From Marthasterias glacialis (lineage: Eukaryota > Echinodermata > Asteroidea > Forcipulatida > Asteriidae): a DNA stretch of 64,000 nucleotides. The stretch covers positions 3,787,592 through 3,851,591 of the forward strand of contig OU452222.1 of assembly GCA_911728455.2 (NCBI GenBank), given 5' to 3'. Shown piece after piece: positions 1 through 28,065 of the stretch. The translations under genes and the position numbers were made by a program. Every line of letters begins with the position of its first letter. Positions within the stretch are counted from its first letter, which is position 1. Below the pieces are notes generated by a model that made no database searches, was not told the DNA's origin, and was given only the letters and a program-made list of their open reading frames with translations.

Positions 1-356
1 ACATTACATGAGCCTGTAATTTGAAAATAGGGGGCTTAACATTGTATAGGCTGATTTGAAAATGGACATTTAACATTACATGGGCCTGTAGGCTAATTTA
101 GGGGTTTTAACATTATATGGGCCTTTAATTTGAAAATGGGGGTTTAACATTATATGGGTGTGTAGGCTGATTTAAAAATGGGGGTTAACATTACATGGGC
201 CTTTGATTTGAAAATGTGGGTTTAACATTACACGGGCCTGTAGGCTATTTTGAAAATGGCGATTTAATATTACATGGGCCTTTAATTTGAAAATGGGCAT
301 TTAACATTACATGGGCCTGTAATTTGAAAATGGGGGTTTGACATTGTATAGGCCCA
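1..356. repeat. Tandem satellite, ~38-bp unit
   Basis: About nine degenerate copies of a unit containing acattacatgggcctgta followed by a tttgaaaatggggg run, with a period near 38 bp. The array is cut by the window edge, so its full size is unknown. It lies in the copine intron downstream of the exon at 790-952 (minus strand). Confidence 0.85.
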
Positions 357-772
357 TAGACTGCTATAAAAAATGACCGGGGGGCGGGCAGGGGGAGGTC
401 GTTTTTATGAAAGTTTTACTCAGTATAAAACAACAGTTGTACATTCACTGAGACAACCTAACATTTTTCTAAATGGTTTCAATATTTAGTGTACAAGTCG
501 TCAACTGTCTTGGTGAAGGATGATGAACAAAAACAGTTACCGATTGTACTGCAAAGAAACAATGGGTGACACTAGAAATCACCTTAAAATAAGCTAAGCA
601 ATAATTAGTTGGGAACCAGTCGTGAGTAAATGTAAATCACACAACAATATAAAAGATCAAAAAGGAAAAATCTAAAATCAAAGCACCAGCAAAAAAATTA
701 AATAAATAAATAACCATGGCCTCAACAAATGCAACAATAAGCAGCAAGAACACGGATAAACCCCGAACGCTA

Positions 773-18884
<18,112 letters not shown>

Positions 18885-19511
18885 GATTTACACCTTAACA
18901 ATAAAAAAAACAATTTAAAACAATTACCCGTGGTTACACCAATGCATGATAGCACAAAATACTTGGTACTTTACGGAGTCCTGTGGCCCCCCCCAAAAAA
19001 AAAAAAAAAAAAAAAACATTGGGTGGGATTCAATCCCAAAACTAACACATTCCAGAGCAGATGTCTGAACCACTAGACCAAGCCAGTTCAAACCCAAAAA
19101 ACTAAATACGCCCAAATGTGTTTTTCAAATCAATTAAATGTATGATCCACTGACACACCGGCGTAAGTAAGGGAGGGTGGGGGAGGGCATGTTCCCCCAA
19201 TTGAAATCTGGACTTTTGAGATTAAAATTTACCAGAATAAAATGTTACATATTATGAGTTTTTATGTAGTCATTTCAATGTTGTTGTTTTTGTAAACTAT
19301 TTTATTATTTACACGCGGACAATATATTTGTTTTTACCTCCACGTCAAATATCTCGAAAAAAAATGGTGAACAGCATAACAAGAGCGCTGAAAAGGGGCT
19401 TGTGGGGGAAAAGTGAACATTTTTAATTGGTCAGAAGTGTGCCCCCAGAACAAATGGTGCTCCCCCCTTGTGCACTACAGTTTTACAGAGGAGGTACTAC
19501 AACAACCGTGA

Positions 19512-19514
19512 TTA

Positions 19515-19550
<36 letters not shown>

Positions 19551-19890
19551 TTCTGGTAATGACACCAAGGATGCCTCAAAAGTGAACTTAATCACTGTAG
19601 CTCGGAAGCCTGAGGAAACCTGTAGATAAGGATGCTTGCTATCTGAACCAGAAACACTGGGGTAAACCCCTACTCTTTCACGATATGTGTTCTGGGTTCT
19701 TTTATGTGCACTATCCACACTAATACAAGGGACCTATGGCTTAACGTCCCATCCGAAGGACAAAGCAATTATGGTAAAGTGTCTTGCTCAAGGATACAAG
19801 TGTCGCGACTGGCCAGGCCCGGATTCCAACCCACATTCTGTAAACTACAGAACTTAAGTTCGGCGGACTAGACCGCTTGGCCACGACACT
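19512..19890 (-). mobile_element. tRNA-derived SINE, type A head
   Basis: On the minus strand: tRNA-like head gtgtcgtggccaagcggtct with a B-box-like region, then tgagcaagacactttacca, agaacccagaacacatatcg, the tail block gattaagttcacttttgagg, and an AAT run at its 3' end. It is closely similar to 61004-61345 and, in the head and centre, to 51630-52045 on the plus strand. Confidence 0.85.
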
Positions 19891-20562
19891 CCACATTAGT
19901 TGGATAAACAAGCAAAGTCACGCCTGTTACTGTGTTCTTGTCAGGGCAAGGCAGTAATTTCATTGGTAAAGGGCACCTCTACGCGTAAAATTGCACTGAA
20001 ACACTTCAAGGGGCACCAAGGCAATGACCATGGGCAATTAAGGCAATTGCCCCCACTGTCTCTGTGAAGTATCATGTGTGCAAAGTGTGTAGCATTGATA
20101 TGCCTGGGATTGCACCTTTTGAGAGGGCAAGGCCATTTTCATTTCACAATGGGCACCACTTCCATTGGAAAATCTTATAAAGTCTATATGGGAAAATAAA
20201 GTGACTGTTATTTCATCTCTGATATCTTGAGAAGGCAGTAGGCGATTTCCCAGCTATTTTATTGAGTCTTTGTCGAAAATTTGGGGGGACAGGGTATCAC
20301 ACAATCACAGCAAATCACCTTCATCAAAGCATAACACCTACATGTATGCTTCCCTGGGCGCCAGTCCAGGTCAAATTTAAAAAAAAAAAAAAGGAGTACA
20401 TCACTCTAGTTGGGTGAATACTATGGTTACTGGGTCTTATTATTTACAGAATACAACATTCAACAGGCTTAGTATAGTATTAGTGAAGCATTTCAAGATT
20501 TGTATATGTAATAATTTACAATTGTTATACAAAAATGTCATAATAATAAAGGTTTTTTTTTT

Positions 20563-20822
20563 ATCTTTCTGGTAATGAAATCAAGGGACCCTCAAAATTG
20601 ACTTGCACTGTGACCCGTAGGCCTGAAGATACCTGTTATAGAGAAGATGTTAAAGAAATGTCAGTTTTAGATGTGGGAGGAAAACCCCAAATAGGGAAAA
20701 CCCACGCAAACAGGTAGGGACTGATGAAAACCCAATCCACATGCAAGGCTCCAGTCCGGGATTCAAACCGGGGTCCACAGAGGTGAAAGGCAAGGAAAGA
20801 AACCACTGAGCCAACCTGAATA
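20563..20822 (-). mobile_element. tRNA-derived SINE, type B head
   Basis: Same type as 10690-10948: shared gttttagatgtgggaggaaa, aaaacccaatccacatgca, ggattcaaaccggggtccac and gaaaggcaaggaaagaaacc blocks, with the B box on the minus strand. Confidence 0.75.
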
Positions 20823-21389
20823 CCCAGGTTTACTATTTAGTACTACAAATACGTAATGTTGTTGTTATTTGTTTACTAGCCTATAGTAAGAAAAACGAGT
20901 TTTTACTTCTTGAAGGCTACTTCCCTCGAATTGTGCTTTTTTTATTTTGGGTTGAACAAAGAAGAGTTTAGTTGTTTTTTACTCATAAGGTGAGGTTTAA
21001 CTGTCAAACAGATAAGTTTTCATATCTGACTACCACTTTTTAAAAAATATTTTTAATGGATGTTGGGCTTTATTTCCCTTTTTTTAATATTCCTCTCTAG
21101 GAATTGGTAGCTAACATGCTAATTATTGACCTTTAAAAAAGAAAATAAAAAGCCGACATTTCATCATGCGGCCGGAACTTTGGCGCATTCATGCCCATTA
21201 GGAATTAAAGTGGCGTTTGATGAGTAGCGTTGTCAAGCCCAACATAGACATGAAAATGGCATATTTTTCATGATTTCGACACTTTGTAATCGTTCAAAGT
21301 GCCTGTTTCTAGCTCTGTATAATGTCTGTAGCGTATAGGAATGATATAATTTGACCTAAATTAAGGGAGATAAATATACCCAGTAACTG

Positions 21390-22060
21390 GAGCGCTGTAC
21401 TCCTTTGTGAGATTTTGACATTATCGGTCGTACTAGCGCCCCAGTCCGGTACATGTGTAGGCGCTCTGACGAAGCAGATTTTTTAAGAATCTGACATCAA
21501 CTACTATTTCCTAACAAAAAGGTGTTCGCCATGGCTTGCATATTGTTTTGCGTAGTCAAGACAGGATACCAGTCTCTATACGCCAGCACGCAATCCACAA
21601 TGTATAGAATTTTCATTGGTCACGATTGGCCGAGTGCACGTTCTACATCGCTGGTATCCTGCGTTGACTGCGCAAAGCAATATGCAAGCAAGTCAGGGCA
21701 TCAGTAAACACGCAATCCTTTTTGTTAGGAAACAGTAGTGGATGTCACGTAGTAGTAAAATGCAGATGGTAACGACAGCATTTTTAGTTGGCCTAAAAAA
21801 TCATCGCTTTGGGGGACAGAAAATAATCGTGAGTACAATTAAATGCATTTTATTTCATCTTTGATACCTCCTCCTTGACTTTGAGAAGCCAGCAGGCGAT
21901 TTTCCAGCAATTCTGTTGAGTCTTTGTTGTAATTTTGACAATTTCTTAACAGATTCGTAAAAAATCTGCTTCGTTACAGTTCCCACAAACATTACGTACT
22001 GGGGCGCTAGTGTAGTAGGAGCAATAATGTGAAAATCTCAAGAAGGTCATGATGAAGGCA
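21390..22060. mobile_element. Nested foldback element
   Basis: Outer arms: 21400-21480 (gagattttgacattatcggt ... actagcgccccagt) with 21970-22055 (actggggcgctagtgtagta ... aatgtgaaaatctca). Inner arms: aaatttcctaacaaaaaggt-like at about 21505 with aatcctttttgttaggaaac at about 21715, and gataccag/ctggtatc at 21565 and 21650. Fragments of the same family occur at 20220-20420, 47230-47340 and 48390-48760. Confidence 0.75.
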
Positions 22061-22165
22061 TACAGCTAGCGCCTGTGTCTACTAACTAGTCATAGGAGAT
22101 AAAGTGGCAGCCAGATACTTTCAGTTTGTCATGTGAATGGATACAGTCCAGCTGACATGGTTATT

Positions 22166-22470
22166 TTATACGAACCTGTGTTGATTTGAAAATTGCCCCA
22201 CGACGTGCCTCGGGATGAACGGATGGGGGGCTTCCCCGCCTTTTTCAGCAGTCCACAGCCACACCTCTGACAGGCCTGCTCGATCTGCCGTCTGCTCCCG
22301 GCCAAACGCGACGGATCCGATTCGAAAACCGGTCCTCCTTGTGGATGAATACTCTAACAACTCAGACAAACGCTAGTACATGAAGTAGCACGTAGACAGT
22401 GGATCCACCGACTTACACTTAGATCTCCGAGAAAGAAATCGACTTTGGGGTTTTTAAAACTTCCAAACGG
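22166..22470 (-). other. GC-rich island, possible upstream exon of the copine (uncertain)
   Basis: A locally GC- and CpG-rich stretch in an AT-rich area. It is open on the minus strand for 67 codons and also partly open in a second frame containing CQRCGCGLLKKAGKPP. A donor-like aagtgtaagtcgg occurs at about 22415. Because copine exon 1 needs an untranslated exon upstream, this is a candidate, but I recognise no protein domain and cannot tie it to the copine. Confidence 0.2.
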
Positions 22471-23874
22471 CACACTGTTGACCTCTCCAAACACCCAAAC
22501 AAGTGTTTGACTTCCGTAAAATGAGAGGCATATAATGCAGTCATGAACAACTCTGCCTCCTACTCATAGTATGCGTCTGGGTATAATACATTTTGTAGTC
22601 TTTATACAAGCTGTTTGTTTTTATTAGCTTCATAAGACTTTGAAAGTAGATGAATAATGTACTTTTAGATATTTACAAACCGTCGGGGGAAAACACTTTG
22701 CGCTCAGTTTTTGAATAAGATAAGTGTGCTAAATGATTAATTCATACAACAACAACAACAAGCTTGAAAAAAAGTTTAATTTGCCTTTGATTTATCGCAA
22801 AGTAAGTGCCTATAACAGAAACGGCTTGATGTAAGACTACAAGAAGAATAAAAAAGGGTACTGTCTAAATAATCCGCACAACAACAAAATTGAGGGTGGA
22901 AGATTACCTGAACTTTTCCAGGTTGTCCTGAGTCATGTTACACGTGCCATGGAACTTTCAATGGAAAGATTTCTCTCAGTCATCAATCCCTATGTAGAGT
23001 TAGGTATATAAATAAGTATTTAAGACTTGGAAAACATTCCCATGACGTGAAAACCAGTTCTACTTTCGGTCCAAGTTTGACTTTCTACGTTTGGAACAGA
23101 TCCAGTGACAGATTCGACTTGAGCCACGTCTAGTGTCAGGCAATACTAAATCACTTCTGAAGTTCTGGGACTTTAGGTCCCTTAAGATGGCTTATTTGTG
23201 TAATTTTACTGACAGTTTTCGCAGATCCCAAGGTAAATAATTATTTCCAGTGCCACAGTTTCCACATCGGGCACATATTGTCTGTTAATAATGTGTTTTA
23301 GATGTGATAGTCTTTTTCAAAAATCACTGATAGTGAGCTTTCGTTCTCATATCAGAAACGCGACGTTGTGTCCTTGGTTTCACCAACAGAGGGCGCTTTT
23401 AAAGTTAAATAACAACCAGCCAGCAGAAAATGATGTTAAACAGTATCGAGCAAATTTGTGTTTTCTTTGCCAAAAAGACCAACATTTTCTGCAAATCATA
23501 GAGATCATCTGCTCTTGGGAAAGTGATTTTTTCACCTTCTGAAACTGAGGTAAACTTTGAGTTGCAAATGTTGTTTGAACAACAAAAACATGAAAAAGTG
23601 CAATATTGCACTGCACGATGTAGTCACTTTGTACTCCTACCTACTCGGTCCAAAAACTATGTGATACTAAGTGATAGGCCTAGGCCTATATACTGATTGA
23701 TAGTGTGATAGTGATATAATTAAGTAATATTAATATGTAGTTATAATGGTTATTTAACACTGCATTATCATCAACGACTGTTTCCTTGTGACGTGTAAAA
23801 AGCTGTATTAACGCTAGGACTAGGAGTAGGAGAACTGCATGTTCGCTGATGTCCTGACTAACTTGCATGCTTTG

Positions 23875-24140
23875 CGCAGTCAACGCAGGATACCACTGCT
23901 TACCATAGCCCCATACATTGTGCCAATACGCTGGACTCCCTCCGCTCCTTGAAGCGGAGGGAGTCCAGCGTATTGGCACAATGTATGGGGCTCTGCTTAC
24001 CAGTACCACACCAGCTGTGTAGTGTCAACGACCACCCCCACAATGGCTACACAGGGAGCGTGCGTTTCAACCAGCGCTGTGCAGACAACACTACCTGACT
24101 ACACAGCTGGTAGGTGGTATCCTGCGTTGACTGCACAAAA
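23875..24140. mobile_element. Foldback element with a perfect 40-bp hairpin
   Basis: Outer arms gcagtcaacgcaggatacca and tggtatcctgcgttgactgc enclose a perfect inverted repeat, 23907-23946 against 23953-23992, with a 6-base loop (ccttga). The outer arms also occur in the element at 21390-22060. Confidence 0.85.
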
Positions 24141-24526
24141 CAATGTACCTCGGCTCAGCTCAGGGCATAAGCAAATCTGCAATCCATGTAGTTAATACAA
24201 CATTTTAGTTATACATGTAAGAAAACAGTCGTTGATGAATATCCAGATGACAAAATCGAATGGCTTCATGGCGGCAACTGGTTTTGCTTTGGGCCTAAAA
24301 AACATCTTAAAATTTTAATTGGGTTTCTATTGCCAATTATCGTATAAAAATATACTGGAAAAAGATGAAAGACCACTTGTGTGGTACACATTTAAAATGT
24401 TGACCAAAAGAATGTCTAAAAAAAACTTGTAAGACAACCGGGAGCATTGAGGGCTATGTTTATCACTACTTAATCTTGACCTTTGCTGCCGTTATCATAT
24501 TAGTAGCTCTTCCTCAGGGCCTGTAT

Positions 24527-25587
24527 TCACGAAACTTTGCTTAGTGGGGTACTTAAGCTTGCACTTAAGTTTTAAGCACCACGCTAACTTAAGTTGGGAA
24601 TTTATCTACCTATATATTCACAAAACCTCTTAAGTATTCCACTTATCTTAGCACACCGCTTAAAACTCAAAAGATAAACTTGTATTGATCACACTTGTGC
24701 TCAAGCGCACAACTTGTACATCAACAATTGTTACGATGGTGATTGGACGCAATCGATCAATCAATTGATTCAATTTATAATCGCTTGCTTAGCCCACATC
24801 ATATAATATTTGAAATGTCACTCTCACTTTCAATTTCAATTTTCAAATTTCACTTGCAGCGTGCGTAATATTAACTTTTGTAATGTGTGGAGACAAAACT
24901 CGCGCGTGAAACGCGCGCGTTTAAAATAATCTACACTAGGTTTATGGCATACATTGTATGGAATTGTAACAATAATGGCGACTGTAAGAGACGGCGGTCC
25001 AGAAGCTAAATTGTTTTCAAAGAAGACGGAGAAGTTTCTTACTGAGTGGGACAAGATGGACTAATTACTGCGTCCAAGTTTAGCCCCAACGATAACTTCA
25101 CAAGCGAAGCCTAACACATGACACTACTTGCATAACAAAACTGTGCAGTGCAATGAGTTTGGCCTACCTTGATTTCAGCAGTAGCGCCGCTTCGTTCAGT
25201 CAGTGAGTCGATTTTTTCTCTCATTAGATCACTTATAAAACACCGTTCTATCGAATCTATACCAAGTATAAATTTCTCTGAAAACAATTCTGCAAGCAAG
25301 TGGATTAAACCTTTTTACGACATAGTACTTTCATTCAGAAGGCTTTTTGTTAATTTCTCTGTGGTGCAAGACACGTATAAAAAGCCGCCATGACACCCTA
25401 GTGCCCCACTTAACTTGAGTTAAGACTGGTCGGACCACACTTAGATTTAAGACGCGAAAGTAAACGGGGCACTTAGCGCAAATGCTTTGTGAATACCGCT
25501 TAGTCAGTGAGATTCGTCTAAGTTGGGTATTTGAGTGGGGTGCTTAAAATTTTGTGACATAAGTAGTTTCGTGATTACGGCCCCAGG
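24527..25587. mobile_element. ~1.05-kb terminal-inverted-repeat element
   Basis: The left end (ggcctgtattcacgaaactt, then gtggggtacttaagcttgca) is matched by the inverted right end (gagtggggtgcttaaaattt, tagtttcgtgattacggccc). Several inverted CTTAAG-type blocks lie inside. Internal open frames (24836-25054, 25111-25299) are short and show no known transposase motif. It is non-autonomous or degraded. Confidence 0.75.
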
Positions 25588-26009
25588 TCCCTTAGACCTT
25601 GTATCAAAGCTAACGCATGACTGGAGGGTGTATTTTTTTGTTTACCCCGGTGCTGTTGAGTGTATATTCCCATTATTACTTTCCAGTTTGTACAACTCTT
25701 TGGCAAGACACCACTAGACTGTATCCATCACATAGGAAACGAGCAGTCTGAGTACAGCTATTTAAGTATTAAACAGATAATTTATTGCCGCTTTTGCATT
25801 TTGGACATTGTCTCTGACTCTGCCTACTGGTGAGGCATACAGAAGTGGGTAAATGAGAAAATCACAGACCATGCATAGCTGAATCCAGCATTCAGCTGGG
25901 GGAAAAATCATGGTGCTGTCCAAACAGTGGTGGTGTTGGCTTCAAATCAGGGAGTCAATCTCTTTTGAGAATTTATTCAGTATACACTGCTTCATATCTG
26001 CCTGATAGT

Positions 26010-26160
26010 TCCAGAGGCAATTGCCTTTGTTGCCCCCTGGTCATTGCCTTGGTGCCCTTGAAATGTACCTGTACAAATTTACAATTTCCTCATAGAGGTG
26101 CACTTTATCAAGAAGAAAATGCCTTGGTGCCCTTTGCTCTTTCAAGAACGAAGCAATCAG
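26010..26160 (+). repeat. Dispersed TCATTGCCTTGGTGCCC repeat copy
   Basis: Same core as 7245-7357 and 61371-61490 (ctggtcattgccttggtgcc). It ends about 100 bp upstream of the NUDT7-like coding exon. Confidence 0.7.
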
Positions 26161-26262
26161 GCCTCTAGCCTCTAGCCTTATGATATGAAAAACAATGTTA
26201 ATGCTAATTATTACTTAGCATTAGTTTATGTTTTCCTTTTAGGTAAAGAGTGCTGAAAGAGG

Positions 26263-27006
26263 ATGGCCGAAATTGGGTCACTTTCCTCCGCCATCAAGGA
26301 GATGCCAAAAGATGAGGTGATCAGACGATTACAGCAAAGCGATGCCTTGGAAATGCTAAGTAGGCTCCCACCACTCGAAGGAAGGAAAGCTGCCGTCCTG
26401 CTGCCTTTATTCTACCAAGACGGTGAACTCTACATCTTGTTGACTGTCAGAGCCGAAAATCTGCGGGCTCATGGTGGGGAGGTAGCATTACCAGGTGGAA
26501 AGCAAGATGAAACTGATGCAGATTTTGAAGACACTGCCCTGAGGGAGTCTGAAGAGGAAGTTGGGCTTCCCCGAGACAAAGTCGAGGTGGTATCACATCT
26601 CGGTCCAGTGTTTGCGAAAGCAGGGACGATGGTAGTTCCAGTTGTAGGCTTCATCCCCACGGATTTCACTGCCTCAGCGAACCCCACCGAAGTTCAGGAC
26701 GTCTTTTGCGTCCCTTTGTCACTTTTTTTAAAAGGTGACAATCACTTAGGAAAGAGTATTGTGAACATCACTGGCAAAAAGTTCCTCATGCATTTTTTCA
26801 GTTTCTCTGAAGGTGAGAAGGACTACACAATATTCGGATTGACTGCCTTTGTTTGCATTCTGGTTGCAACCATTTGCTTTGCTAGAGGCCCAGATTTTGA
26901 GATGGATAAAGAATTTGACCCCACAAACCCAATCAAAATGACAGAATTGCAGTATGTAAAACGCGTTGAGTTTTTAGAGAAAGAAAAAAATAAAGGCAAA
27001 CTTTGA
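26263..27006 (+). CDS. NUDT7: Peroxisomal-type coenzyme A diphosphatase, NUDT7-like
   Basis: 247-aa Nudix hydrolase expected to split CoA and CoA esters into 4'-(acyl)phosphopantetheine and 3',5'-ADP, as NUDT7 does in peroxisomes. The CoA-specific motif LLTVRAENLRAHGGEVALPG (residues 59-78) runs straight into the Nudix box, GGK at 78-80 and REsEEEVGL at 94-102, with the metal-binding Glu residues present. The family's C-terminal hydrophobic stretch (FGLTAFVCILVATICFA, 191-207) is kept. The reading frame has no intron; an acceptor (tttccttttag) lies about 20 bases before the ATG, so an untranslated first exon is likely. The protein ends KGKL, not the SKL-type peroxisomal signal, so its location is uncertain. 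Length is close to mammalian NUDT7. NUDT8 is less likely because of the C-terminal hydrophobic segment. Confidence 0.92.
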   Translation: MAEIGSLSSAIKEMPKDEVIRRLQQSDALEMLSRLPPLEGRKAAVLLPLFYQDGELYILLTVRAENLRAHGGEVALPGGKQDETDADFEDTALRESEEEVGLPRDKVEVVSHLGPVFAKAGTMVVPVVGFIPTDFTASANPTEVQDVFCVPLSLFLKGDNHLGKSIVNITGKKFLMHFFSFSEGEKDYTIFGLTAFVCILVATICFARGPDFEMDKEFDPTNPIKMTELQYVKRVEFLEKEKNKGKL

Positions 27007-27039
27007 CTTTAAGTAATTTAGATTAACCCTAACCAAGTA

Positions 27040-27330
27040 TGACCATAATATGCTCACACATAGCCCAAGTCCTACAATATCCTTCATTCTGAGAGGGTAA
27101 AAAGACCATATAGTCCAAACCCTTCTAAATCCTTGTATATTTTATCCACATGGCATATGACCCAACAATTCCTTCTAAATCCTTTTTCTTGTAAAACACA
27201 CTTTAGCTAAATTGCATATTGTCCCAATTCCTACTATATCACATTTTAGCAAAATCACATATGATCCTAATCCTTTGAAATTCTTTTTCATCAATTACAG
27301 CCTAATAACCTGATTCCTGCCACAGCATAA
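27040..27330. repeat. Dispersed repeat, inverted copy of 18420-18640
   Basis: Begins tatgctcacacatagcccaa directly after the NUDT7-like stop region and continues with tatttta-tccacatggcatatg blocks. It probably forms part of the 3' untranslated or flanking sequence. Confidence 0.8.
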
Positions 27331-27654
27331 ACACACTATGACCCAAATCCTTCTGGATCCTTCTCTGCTGCAGTGGCCTAATACCCCATATCCATCATAT
27401 CGTTCTCTTTGGAGAAAAGGAAATTGAAGGATTTGGGTTGTTCAGGGTTAAACACAAAGAAAGTTGTTTGTTTGCATTTTTTCAATCTCATTTATGGGGG
27501 AAAAGGTTCTGAGGGTGGGGGGGGGAGCTCAGGCCCCCCCCCCCTCAGTTTTTGTAAACAAACAAGACAAATGAAAATTAATACCATAAAATTGTTTTAA
27601 AGGTTTGTGCATTTATCTCATATCTTTTAATCTGTTTTGGGGTAAACCAAGAAA

Positions 27655-28065
27655 CATTGACCAGAACAAGATTTGAACCTGCAACTTTCGGATTTACATG
27701 CCGGTGCTCTACCAAATGAGCTATCTAACCCTATGCTGGCAGTCTCCCCATTTGTCAATATCTGTGTTCGGGGAGGGTGGGGGCACCCGGTCATAAGGCA
27801 TCCCTCTACTGTACTTCCAGATAGCCAGGGATCACACCTACAATCTTGGTCAAAATGCTTGGGCCATGTGGCATTAGTTTTACACTCAAACCACCTTTGA
27901 TTCGCCGTCCCCCCTCTCCCCCTTTCAATGTTGTTCATTCCGACTGGAGCGCAGACGGCGCAATGGGAGCCAACATTGAACGGGGGAGCGGGGGTGGCCC
28001 AAGGAGATATGACCAGGATTGTAGGTTTTCAATTCAGCCTGGAAAGCAACAGTAAGGGGATCACC
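27655..28065 (-). mobile_element. tRNA-derived SINE-like repeat (tRNA-Thr-like head)
   Basis: On the minus strand, gttagatagctcatttggta, then gagcaccggcatgtaaatcc and gcaggttcaaatctt, look like A box, anticodon arm and B box of a tRNA-Thr(TGT)-like head. The head has no clear acceptor stem and is followed by repeat sequence shared with 15810-16260, so it is not called a tRNA gene. Confidence 0.6.

Noticed and set aside
27660..27740. Possible tRNA-Thr gene on the minus strand
   Set aside because: A and B boxes and an anticodon-like TGT are visible, but the acceptor stem is not clear and the sequence continues into a dispersed repeat seen elsewhere, so it is a SINE head.
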